A DNA stretch of 64,000 nucleotides from Sphingobacterium mizutaii (GTDB taxonomy: Bacteria > Bacteroidota > Bacteroidia > Sphingobacteriales > Sphingobacteriaceae), in contig NZ_LT906468.1 in assembly GCF_900187125.1 (NCBI RefSeq), positions 1,302,001 through 1,366,000 on the forward strand, in the 5' to 3' direction. The first letter of the stretch is position 1, and every line of letters starts with the position of its first letter. This document shows, one piece after another, positions 56,407 through 64,000 of the stretch. The notes beneath the pieces were generated by a model. The model saw only the letters and a list, made by a program, of their open reading frames with translations. It did not search any database and was not told the DNA's origin. The position numbers and the translations under genes are program-made.

Positions 56407-57060
56407 TTAAAAATCAATAAAATCATTAGGGTCTTTGCCTACAGGAGACTTGGTTGGTTTGGTTATGCTTTTATCCTGTACCCATACGGAAGCAATGACC
56501 ATTACGACAGTTTCATTGGCCATGGCTTCTAGTATTTGGATGGTTTTACCAGTTTTGACGTTATAGGTTGCGGACATTGAAAAACCCATACCTGTTGGCT
56601 TTGTTGTGGTGCCTTCCTGTGTAATCTGGAACATATCCTCTAATTTGGCTGTTATGGTATAGAGGTCATTTTCTTTCTTCAGGCCGAAGTTTTCGAAGAA
56701 GTAGTAGCTTCCGCCTACAGAAAAGTAGAGCTTGGCTTTTTTATCGATTACAAGGTTTGAAGCCATGTATTTATTCTCATTGTGGTCCCATTGAATTGAT
56801 TTAAGGGATTCACTAAAGTCTTTTGCTGCTTTAAAATCAGGGTTTAGATTAGAACTATATTGTAGCTGTTTATAGTTACTATTATATTTCATGCTGGTCC
56901 GCAGTTCTTCTTTGAGTTCTGCTAGGATTTCTGCATCGGTTTTTGGTACCACCGGAGTTACTGTAACTTCATCTTTATCTTTGTTGCATGAGGCAATGCC
57001 CAAGGTCATCAGGGCAAAGGCTCCTACAAATAAACGGCTGCTAAATTGTCTTCTGTTCAT
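56407..57060 (-). CDS. Lipoprotein of unknown function, operon end
   Basis: A 217-residue lipoprotein. The signal MNRRQFSSRLFVGAFALMTL ends in GIASC, and carries a twin-arginine-like RRQF. The mature part has beta-rich sequence (SMKYNSNYKQLQYSSNLNPD) with no known family. It is 28 bases after the OmpW-like gene on the same strand, closing the run. Confidence 0.6.
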   Translation of the reverse strand: MNRRQFSSRLFVGAFALMTLGIASCNKDKDEVTVTPVVPKTDAEILAELKEELRTSMKYNSNYKQLQYSSNLNPDFKAAKDFSESLKSIQWDHNENKYMASNLVIDKKAKLYFSVGGSYYFFENFGLKKENDLYTITAKLEDMFQITQEGTTTKPTGMGFSMSATYNVKTGKTIQILEAMANETVVMVIASVWVQDKSITKPTKSPVGKDPNDFIDF

Positions 57061-57088
57061 GATCATTTAATTTTTGTTAATAATATTT

Positions 57089-57772
57089 TTAAAAGCGGTA
57101 TCCAATTCCGATTGTCATTTGTGTGGGGTCAGGTTTTAGCTGACCATTGAGTTTCCAGCCTACCGATTTTGTGAAATCGGGATTGACCTTTGCTCGATTT
57201 GCCAAGAAATGTTTGAGGTCCAGTTGCAGAAACCAACTTTCATGGAGTTGATAGTCGAGTCCTAGACCGAGGTGCAAGGCCGAACGGCTATGGTATTCCA
57301 CGGCATCGGCTGCCCATCCTGGATCTTCTTGGTCAAATAATAAAAAGCTTCGTCCTGCGGCGAGGTATGGTTTTATTTTATTCCATCGATTGACATGATA
57401 GCGAATGGAAAGGCTTATCGGTGCTAGCCAAACCCTACCTAAGGGTATCTCATCTCGCAATACCTTCATACTGGAGTAGTCGCCGTTTTTCATGGACATT
57501 CGATAGTGGCCAGCAGAGGCGCTGACTTCGGTAGACCAAGAGGGGCTAAGGAACCAGGCAATGCCAAAGCCTACGGAGGGGGAATTATTCAACTCATAGA
57601 TTCCGCCGACTTTTTGCAGGTGACTGCTTTCATTGGTCCTGGAAAATCCGCCAAAGAGCTTTATGGTAAACCTTTTAAAACCATCGTCCTGTGCATACAG
57701 AGCGTTGCTGGTAAACAGATGTACTACTATAACAAGTAGCGGAAGGGTCATATTTCGATTATTTCTGAGCAT
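57089..57772 (-). CDS. OmpW-like outer-membrane barrel protein
   Basis: A 227-residue exported protein: signal peptide ending near ALYAQ, then a beta-barrel with alternating strands; ends in the aromatic sequence GIGYRF. LHLGLGLDYQLHESWFLQLD and the terminal strand resemble the OmpW/AlkL family of small hydrophobic-molecule channels. Two bases separate it from the upstream leucine-rich gene. Confidence 0.65.
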   Translation of the reverse strand: MLRNNRNMTLPLLVIVVHLFTSNALYAQDDGFKRFTIKLFGGFSRTNESSHLQKVGGIYELNNSPSVGFGIAWFLSPSWSTEVSASAGHYRMSMKNGDYSSMKVLRDEIPLGRVWLAPISLSIRYHVNRWNKIKPYLAAGRSFLLFDQEDPGWAADAVEYHSRSALHLGLGLDYQLHESWFLQLDLKHFLANRAKVNPDFTKSVGWKLNGQLKPDPTQMTIGIGYRF

Positions 57773-57774
57773 AC

Positions 57775-59061
57775 CTATTCCTCTATGATCTGTTTGAAAT
57801 TTTTCCAGCCCGCTGCATTTTTATAGGCGATGGAAGTCCCTTTGGGGACGAAAAGTTTCACCTTTTCAAAATCTGGGCTTTTGTTGTATTCAGGTTTTCC
57901 CAACGGACTGATGAGGATATCGTTGAATAAGCTGTTTGCTGCTGGCGGTATGGCCCAGGTAATATGCACTTCCTCTAGGTTGCTCATCCCATTGATAAAG
58001 CCTAGACCCAGACTGGAAATGTTTTTATGGAACCATATTCGTTTGATGGTACTTTGGTAAAAGCAGCTTTCTCCGATTTTTGTGATCTGGTCGGGAATAT
58101 GGAGTTCATCCAATTGACTTCCACGCATGGCTCTCACGCTTAATTCGGTCAGGCTTTGGGACCATTTGATTTTCTTTAGTTTGATTCCGGAAAGGAAACC
58201 TTCTCCAACTTGATTTACTCCATCAGGCATCAGCAATTCCTGTATTTTAGTGCCTTCAAACGCTGCGGATCCAATGGATGTCAAGCCTTCGGGCAGGTTT
58301 ATGCTTTCCAGATCATTGCTTAAGAAGAAGCATTCATCGGGCACTGCTGTTACCTTCGCTGGGAAAGTAAAGCTGGTCAGTTTGCTGTTTGCAAAACAGC
58401 CTCGCTTTATTGTTTCAACGGATTCGGGTAGTGAAAGTTCCTGATAAGGATAGTACCTGTAAGCAAATTCCCCGATTTCTTTTACCGTTTTGGGTAATTG
58501 ATATCTTTCCTTTGCCATGTACGGAATGTCTATGGGGAACACCTGTCCAGTTCCTTGAAAATCTATCCTGAAGCTAACGATTTCGAAGGTTCTATCCCCA
58601 ATGATTTCTACATCCTGCGGAATAATGATCTCCCGAACCCAGAAGGATTCGGACATGACATTATCGCCGGTGCTTTTGATCTTTTTTGGATAAACGAAAT
58701 GTTCTAGGTTTTTCAGCTTGTGGAAAGGGGAATTGATGAATTGGCCTTCAAAGACATCGGCGTCTCGAAAATCCAGTTCCCTTAATTCGCCATCAAATGT
58801 CTCGGCTATGTAGCGCTTGATGATGCCTATATCTTTATTGTTGATATGTCCTTTTAGGATCAGTTTCTTGATGCCGGACCAATCCATTTGGTCGGCTGCA
58901 TGCTCAAAATCGCCAGCTTTTTTACCCTCGTAAACAAGGGTTTTGCTGTCATTTTCTGGGTTATTGAAAAAGGAAGAGTTTATTGGGAATTCTTCCTTGT
59001 TACAGGAAGCCAACAAAAGCAGTGCGATCGACAAAAAGCCTAGTATGCTGCGCGTAGCCAT
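57775..59061 (-). CDS. BspA-type leucine-rich-repeat lipoprotein
   Basis: A 428-residue lipoprotein (signal with LLLLASC). Residues about 190-360 are LRR_5/BspA-type repeats (FTFPAKVTAVPDECFFLSND, LPEGLTSIGSAAFEGTKIQE, HIPDQITKIGESCFYQST), typical of surface-exposed Bacteroidota proteins that bind host or matrix. Part of the operon with the OmpW-like gene. Confidence 0.82.
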   Translation of the reverse strand: MATRSILGFLSIALLLLASCNKEEFPINSSFFNNPENDSKTLVYEGKKAGDFEHAADQMDWSGIKKLILKGHINNKDIGIIKRYIAETFDGELRELDFRDADVFEGQFINSPFHKLKNLEHFVYPKKIKSTGDNVMSESFWVREIIIPQDVEIIGDRTFEIVSFRIDFQGTGQVFPIDIPYMAKERYQLPKTVKEIGEFAYRYYPYQELSLPESVETIKRGCFANSKLTSFTFPAKVTAVPDECFFLSNDLESINLPEGLTSIGSAAFEGTKIQELLMPDGVNQVGEGFLSGIKLKKIKWSQSLTELSVRAMRGSQLDELHIPDQITKIGESCFYQSTIKRIWFHKNISSLGLGFINGMSNLEEVHITWAIPPAANSLFNDILISPLGKPEYNKSPDFEKVKLFVPKGTSIAYKNAAGWKNFKQIIEE

Positions 59062-59084
59062 CGGGAATTGGAGTTACTATGGAA

Positions 59085-59627
59085 TTAGATTTTTGTCAAT
59101 ACGATTTGAAAAGGGATTTGGAAACCTAATTTTATCCGAATGGAAAAGGCCTGGGCAGAGTTACCAGTAGTGGTAATAATTGCTGCAGAACCATCAGAAT
59201 CCTGACTTGGATTGATAAAAGGAGGGATGCTGCTACCCGGGTTTCCGTTTCTTCTTGCCAATGCTTTCAGGGGATTTCCCTGGCTAATATTTCCTGTTGC
59301 TGGGTTGAACGTAAAGCTAACGTCCTGCAAAGCTAAGGCCATGGGCATTTGGTTTTTCCAATAATGCTTGGTTGAGGCATAGTCGAAATCGCCATAAGAT
59401 GAAGGTGGATTTCCGGGGTTCAGACCACTGATATTACCGTTGGCATCACAAAATTCTACTTTTGTTATTTCGGATGTTTTAGCGGATAATTTAATATAAT
59501 GGTACCCATCAGGGTTTAATAGCCCTTTTGCTAGGTTGGTGAATAAATCCCCCATGGGGTCAAAGAATACTTTTACTTGGAATATGCCAGTTAGGGAGCT
59601 TGCTCCTGTAGATTGGTTTGCGCTCAT
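59085..59627 (-). CDS. Unrecognised protein without signal peptide
   Basis: A 180-residue protein with no signal peptide, embedded between exported gene products. It is Gly/Pro/Ser-rich in the second half (GNPPSSYGDFDYASTKHYWK; NGNPGSSIPPFINPSQDSDG). I do not recognise it. Possible roles include a chaperone-dependent or leaderless cargo; that is speculation. Confidence 0.5.
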   Translation of the reverse strand: MSANQSTGASSLTGIFQVKVFFDPMGDLFTNLAKGLLNPDGYHYIKLSAKTSEITKVEFCDANGNISGLNPGNPPSSYGDFDYASTKHYWKNQMPMALALQDVSFTFNPATGNISQGNPLKALARRNGNPGSSIPPFINPSQDSDGSAAIITTTGNSAQAFSIRIKLGFQIPFQIVLTKI

Positions 59628-59701
59628 AATGATGGATTTTAGAATGATAAATAAATATTTTTGATGTTGTATCAGCTAGTATGTGAGCTTGTTTTATGGG
59701 T

Positions 59702-60292
59702 TTAATTCAGTTTTTGAACAGATTTGATGATCACCACTACAGGTAGTGACACCGCGGGATCCAATTTAAGGTCATATTGCATCGCACCTGATCCGTTAGG
59801 GTTCTTATCGATTGTACCGGTCAACTTAGACTTGCCATTGCTGTGCAAGCCTTTCTTTAGGGCTTCCTCAGGGATTTCAAATCCAGGGTCAACATCGGGA
59901 TCAGCCCCGCCAGCAGGAGGGTCTGCATCAAAGAAGCTTTTGCCCTCAATATTTTGTACCAGCAGTCCTTTTGCAGTTTCTGAAATGGTAAAGCTGGCAT
60001 CTACACTCATCTCAAAGGGCATGGGATTAGCGCGGAAGCCATTGAAACGGAGCCTCAAAACCCCATTGCCTTCATCGCTAACTGTGCCATCGACGGTGCC
60101 CGTTGCAATGGGGATAGTCCCCATCATGGTCGGAATAACTTGAAATCGGTATTGACCTGTCAGACCATATTGTTTGATCAGGGTACTGCCACCGGTATCT
60201 TCATCTTCCTTGCTACAAGAGAAGAGCATCAACCCGCTGAGCAAAAAGAATAAGAAGTAAGTTAGTTTTCTAATTATGCTAGTTGTGAACAT
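59702..60292 (-). CDS. Beta-rich lipoprotein of unknown function
   Basis: A 196-residue lipoprotein (signal ending GLMLFSC). The mature part (YGLTGQYRFQVIPTMMGTIP; GVLRLRFNGFRANPMPFEMS) suggests a calycin-like barrel as in other Bacteroidota lipoproteins, with a Pro/Gly/Asp-rich loop (DADPPAGGADPDVDPG). No family is assigned. Confidence 0.55.
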   Translation of the reverse strand: MFTTSIIRKLTYFLFFLLSGLMLFSCSKEDEDTGGSTLIKQYGLTGQYRFQVIPTMMGTIPIATGTVDGTVSDEGNGVLRLRFNGFRANPMPFEMSVDASFTISETAKGLLVQNIEGKSFFDADPPAGGADPDVDPGFEIPEEALKKGLHSNGKSKLTGTIDKNPNGSGAMQYDLKLDPAVSLPVVVIIKSVQKLN

Positions 60293-60303
60293 GGATTTCT
60301 AAT

Positions 60304-60894
60304 TTATTTAGAGCCCGTTATATGGGCTTTTATGGGAATGGGCAGCATGAGGTCCAGCAGGACACTTAGTTTCTTGCTGCTTCGGACGTAATAACCCTGT
60401 AGTTCGGCGTCATCACTTTGGGGCAGAGGCGTTCCGATAGCTTGGCCTGAAGCTTCTGCCGTTCGGATCTTTCCATCGGTACCCCGTAGCCAGATCGTGT
60501 CTTTTGTGCTGTTCAATTCCAGTAGGACATTGATGTTGGCTGTCATTTTAAGCGGCATCATTTCAGTCTGGAAATTCCTATAACCCAATTCTAAAGCTCC
60601 GTTGGCTAGCCAACGCATATTAATGGGCCATTTTTGTTCTGTAAAAGTCAGCAATGGCTGCTTGCGTGTTGCATCGTCGTACATGATCATTTTAATCAGT
60701 ACGCTGTCGTTTTTATAGCCTGTATAAGCTTCGAAGATTTCCTTTGCCAAGGCCTGCGTCCCATAGTCTTTGCTGAGGTAATCCGATCTATCCGGCAATA
60801 AGCTAGGGTCGTTCAGATCAGGCGATAAATAATCGTCGCCTGAACACCCGCAAAGCAGCATCAACATCATCCCTATGAAACCAAATGCCCTCAT
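60304..60894 (-). CDS. Lipoprotein of unknown function
   Basis: A 196-residue lipoprotein (signal MRAFGFIGMMLMLLCGC). The mature part contains PLLTFTEQKWPINMRWLANG and PLKMTANINVLLELNSTKDT, beta-rich, and ends LMLPIPIKAHITGSK. It starts 2 bases after the methyltransferase gene and precedes the other lipoprotein by 11, so it is co-transcribed. Confidence 0.55.
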   Translation of the reverse strand: MRAFGFIGMMLMLLCGCSGDDYLSPDLNDPSLLPDRSDYLSKDYGTQALAKEIFEAYTGYKNDSVLIKMIMYDDATRKQPLLTFTEQKWPINMRWLANGALELGYRNFQTEMMPLKMTANINVLLELNSTKDTIWLRGTDGKIRTAEASGQAIGTPLPQSDDAELQGYYVRSSKKLSVLLDLMLPIPIKAHITGSK

Positions 60895-60896
60895 AT

Positions 60897-61679
60897 CTAG
60901 ATCTTTTTTCGAGCAACAATAGCTACAGCATTGATGTCGTTCTTATGCTTCTTGAATGTTTGTCGCATCTGAAGGATTCGTTTTCTTAGGTCGCCATGTG
61001 TCAATACGTTGAAGATGATTTTCATGGTCCGAAAGAAGCCTTCATCTGCCAAGACACGCTTTGGCTCCAATAGCGCCATGGCATTGCTGTCTACTTTGAC
61101 AATTTCAAAGCCTTCGTCGACGAGCAATTGGCTCCATTCGGAGATGGTCAATGGGCGCGCATGGACACGGATATTGGAGCTGAGGTCTTTGTACACGCTC
61201 TGTTTTATTTCTTCACTGATATTTTCTGGTTGAAGGCCCAGTTCATGGATGCCATAGTAGCCGCCCGGTTTCAAGAGGCGTGAAGCTTCTTTTATGATCG
61301 CTTTCTTATGTTCTAGCGGTTGCATGGTCAGCATTGCCTCGCCGTAGACTTTTGTTGCATATCCGGAAGGAATTGTCGTATCAGAAGCATCTGCGACAAT
61401 GAACTTAACCTTATCGTATTTTACGTTCTTACGGGCCAGCTCTGCAGCCTGATGATTGTTGTCCACCCCGGTATAGCTGTTTGGTTTTTTTGCGCATGCA
61501 ATCGAAGCTGTAAAGCCTAGACCTGGAGCAAACTCCACGACATCGTCTGCGGAGTTGATGTCCATATTGTCCATCAGTTTTTTCGTAAGTTCACGACCAC
61601 CGGGACGCAACACTTTCTTACCCACCTTGGCAAGTATCCAGTGTCCTTGTTTTTCATTTAATTTTTCTTCTATTGACAT
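60897..61679 (-). CDS. SAM-dependent methyltransferase
   Basis: A 260-residue class-I methyltransferase. Motif I is VVEFAPGLGFTASIACA, motif II VDNNHQAAELARKN and motif III region VIVADASDTT-like (FIVADASDTT). A helical C-terminal part follows. Family substrate is unknown. It lies between the TonB receptor and the lipoproteins and is cytoplasmic, the odd member of an envelope operon. Confidence 0.82.
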   Translation of the reverse strand: MSIEEKLNEKQGHWILAKVGKKVLRPGGRELTKKLMDNMDINSADDVVEFAPGLGFTASIACAKKPNSYTGVDNNHQAAELARKNVKYDKVKFIVADASDTTIPSGYATKVYGEAMLTMQPLEHKKAIIKEASRLLKPGGYYGIHELGLQPENISEEIKQSVYKDLSSNIRVHARPLTISEWSQLLVDEGFEIVKVDSNAMALLEPKRVLADEGFFRTMKIIFNVLTHGDLRKRILQMRQTFKKHKNDINAVAIVARKKI

Positions 61680-61742
61680 TTTTTGTATTGAGTTTGGAGA
61701 GCTTAGGATTATGAATCCTGCCCTCTTTGTTTTATTTCTATC

Positions 61743-64000
61743 TTAAAATTTATAAGTGAGTCCTGCATAAAAAGCCCTAGTCTGCCCCGGCATGAAAAAC
61801 GCCACATTGTTCACCGTAAATTCCGGGAACGGGATAGGGGGGAGCAAAATCTGGTCGCTGATGATGTAGCTCGAAGCATAATATCTGTTCAGGATGTTCT
61901 TGCCTTCTACGTAGAATGAAAAGTTTTTCCAGCCATCAACCCCCGCACGCATGCCAAGGATGGTAAACGGTTTCTGGAAGACTGTATTCGTATGGTCTAT
62001 CGGACTTTTTAGAGGTTGGCTTTCGGCATTGAGCGAAACGAAGAACTTGCCTGGATTTTTATATTCTATGGCGGCGGTCAGGTAATGAGGTGGAACGCCA
62101 GCCAGTTTTTTGCCTTCATAATCTCCCGCAGAGAAGAAAAAGTCACTGTAGGTGTACATCCCTTTCACCGAAATTTGATCCTTTGGATAGAGGACTCCTT
62201 GGAAAGGAATTCCCATTGCTGCAAATTCTATCCCTTGATGTATCGTCTGGGGATAGTTCTTGGTTTGCTTCACACCCAGCACAAAATCCTTCACTTCCAG
62301 CAGTTCATTCTTTACCCAAGAACGGTACAGGGATATATTCCAGCTGTAACGAGTGTTCTCATGCCTTGTGCCAATTTCTACAGTGGTAGAAGATTGTTTG
62401 TCCAATTTGATAGCAAAGAACTCTTTCGGGCTGGTATTGATGTTGGCTGTTACCTTTGTGCCGACCAGTTCATCGAAGGTTGGAGGCTCGTAGCTTGTGC
62501 TGACATTGCCAAAAAACTGGATATCCTTGTTCCGACCAGCATTGTAAATTGCGCCAATCCGTGGATTGACCGATCTGAACTGTTGGTCTAGCGATTGGCT
62601 ATAGGAGTGGAAATAGCGATATTTGTGCGATGAATGGCTATACCAAGGGCGTAATTCGGGGTCTGGGAATACATCTTCGCTGTTCCGTTCGTTATTGACC
62701 GCCTGAATGTTAGCAATCAGCTGGAAGCGTTCATTAAAACGATGTTGATATTCTGTGTAAAACGTGAGGTTTACTGCATTCAGCTTGTCCTTGCTGAACA
62801 TGTAGGAGTCCAGTCCATTGACATTGATATGCCCTCTACGGTCGATATTGCCATGGCTTTCTAGGAAACCGACCATGAGTCGGCCTTTATCCATTCTATG
62901 CTCAGCTTGAATGCTGATTCCCCCATCAGTTCCCGTTGATCTTTAGGTGGAAAGTACGATGGGAAATACAAAACGATCTTTGATAAGCTGATAATATGCG
63001 GATACAGTAATATCGGTATTCGCTGAAATGCGGAAGGCAGTTCGGTTGGCAATCCGTAATACTTCAGCTTCTCGTCCCGGCTTGTCGCGTTCGATATTGG
63101 GGCCCATATAATAGGGCAAGGCTATTCCCTTGTTGATTTGGGCAGGATCTTCCAAGAGCATTTGCATGGTCAGAGGACCCGGCACATCGAATTTGATATA
63201 TGAATAATTAAGGTAAAGACGACTGTCTATATTGTTGGAAAAACGATGGCCGAAATTGCCGGCAACATTCATCTTTCTATTGTTATTGTGCTGACGAAAA
63301 CCATCTTGATGGCTCCCAGAGACTGAAAGGAAGGCATCTGACTTTCCCCAATGCTTGCCTGCCATCAAATTGCCCTGCGTATATCCGAAAGATCCGCCTT
63401 CGACTTTTCCTTGTAATCCTTTAGTAAATCGACCGATATGGGAATTGAAATTGACAGCACCACCAAGCGTTGCTGCTCCATAGCGGAGGGCATTGGCGCC
63501 TTTGAAAGTCTCGATCGATTCGGTAATAGCTGGATCCATTACACCGATGATAAAGGAGCCATCAGCGAAATTAATGGGGATGCCATCCTGTAAAAGATAT
63601 ACACCCCGGCGTTGGGGATTGCTTTGGATACCCGACCCCCGTATGCTCAAGCGAGGTTGGTCATTTGCTCCAAAAAACTCTTGTATGACCACTCCTGGCT
63701 CATATTTCAAAGCATCCTTAATGGTTTCCAGACGCTGAACCTCTGGAGTCATCACTGCCACCGAAGTTCCCCCTGCAATCTGCTTATGTTCCAGTTTGAT
63801 GGTTTTGAGAGATGGGGCAGCGGATAATACTTTCTGTCCCTTAATGTCTACCTCTTGGATCTCTATCCGTTTTTCTTTCAAATAGATGTCGTAAGAATGC
63901 TTGTTACTTTCATTTCCAGCTATTCTAAAGATCCCTTCAAAAGATTGGTAGGATTGATGGCTAAAAACAAGGGTATGGCTTCCTTCGGGCAGGCTAAGTT
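61743..64000 (-). pseudogene. FecA-like TonB-dependent receptor with in-frame stop (cut by window edge)
   Basis: From the right edge the frame contains a carboxypeptidase-like pre-domain (LPEGSHTLVFSHQSYQSFEG), the plug (RLSIRGSGIQSNPQRRGVYL; LQDGIPINFADGSF), and the barrel ending MPGQTRAFYAGLTYKF. A single TAA at 62943-62945 interrupts the barrel after FVFPIVLST; translation continues in the same frame with RSTGTDGGISIQAEHRMDKG. Either a pseudogene, a sequencing error, or readthrough. Full-length members import iron-siderophores or similar ligands. Confidence 0.85.

Overview
The window looks like the chromosome of a Bacteroidota bacterium, most likely a Sphingobacterium or close Sphingobacteriaceae relative. 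Evidence: several promoters carry the Bacteroidota -7 element TAnnTTTG, Shine-Dalgarno sites are sparse, and the gene set is typical (DUF4369/TlpA lipoproteins, tandem two-domain universal stress proteins, DUF4954 behind glmS, DUF1080/Gfo-Idh-MocA genes, a FecA-like TonB receptor, a BspA-type leucine-rich lipoprotein). The genus is inference.

Positions 1-38077 are a core backbone. In order: an M61 peptidase (cut by the window edge), thyA-folA, mtaB, a PiT phosphate transporter, an EamA exporter, an NlpC/P60 lipoprotein, an aquaporin, dnaX, rlmB, an HPP membrane protein, an exported glutamate-racemase-like protein, a DEAD-box helicase, an amino-acid permease, a small KOW protein, an OmpA-type porin, two universal stress proteins, alaS with a TlpA-like lipoprotein, an orphan response regulator, glmS-DUF4954, a 3-keto-glycoside-type cluster (DUF1080, Gfo/Idh/MocA, DUF1080), a yellow/royal-jelly-family protein, an Smr protein, a lipoprotein and tRNA-Pro(UGG).

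Positions 38078-54000 are an accessory region starting immediately 3-prime of the tRNA. It holds GC-rich nested inverted repeats, a serine recombinase broken by two in-frame stops plus its small companion gene, a 1273-aa STAND-like protein that is a candidate defence gene, a PLD-like fragment, small genes separated by attC-like inverted repeats with no integron integrase in view, a non-coding stretch of about 1.5 kb with REP-like palindromes, a TlpA-like protein, a CPBP protease, a decayed mobile-element gene and a DUF4180 fragment. A 72-78 bp direct repeat (38339-38410 and 48099-48176) brackets the recombinase and the large protein.

From about 54015 the envelope-type backbone resumes. A seven-gene minus-strand run follows a FecA-like TonB receptor (interrupted by one in-frame TAA): methyltransferase, two lipoproteins, a signal-less protein, a leucine-rich lipoprotein, an OmpW-like barrel and a last lipoprotein, probably one surface operon of unknown substrate. 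Dispersed repeats (4 x AGTATTW heptads; TTCGA-rich palindromes) sit in intergenic regions of both the backbone and the island.
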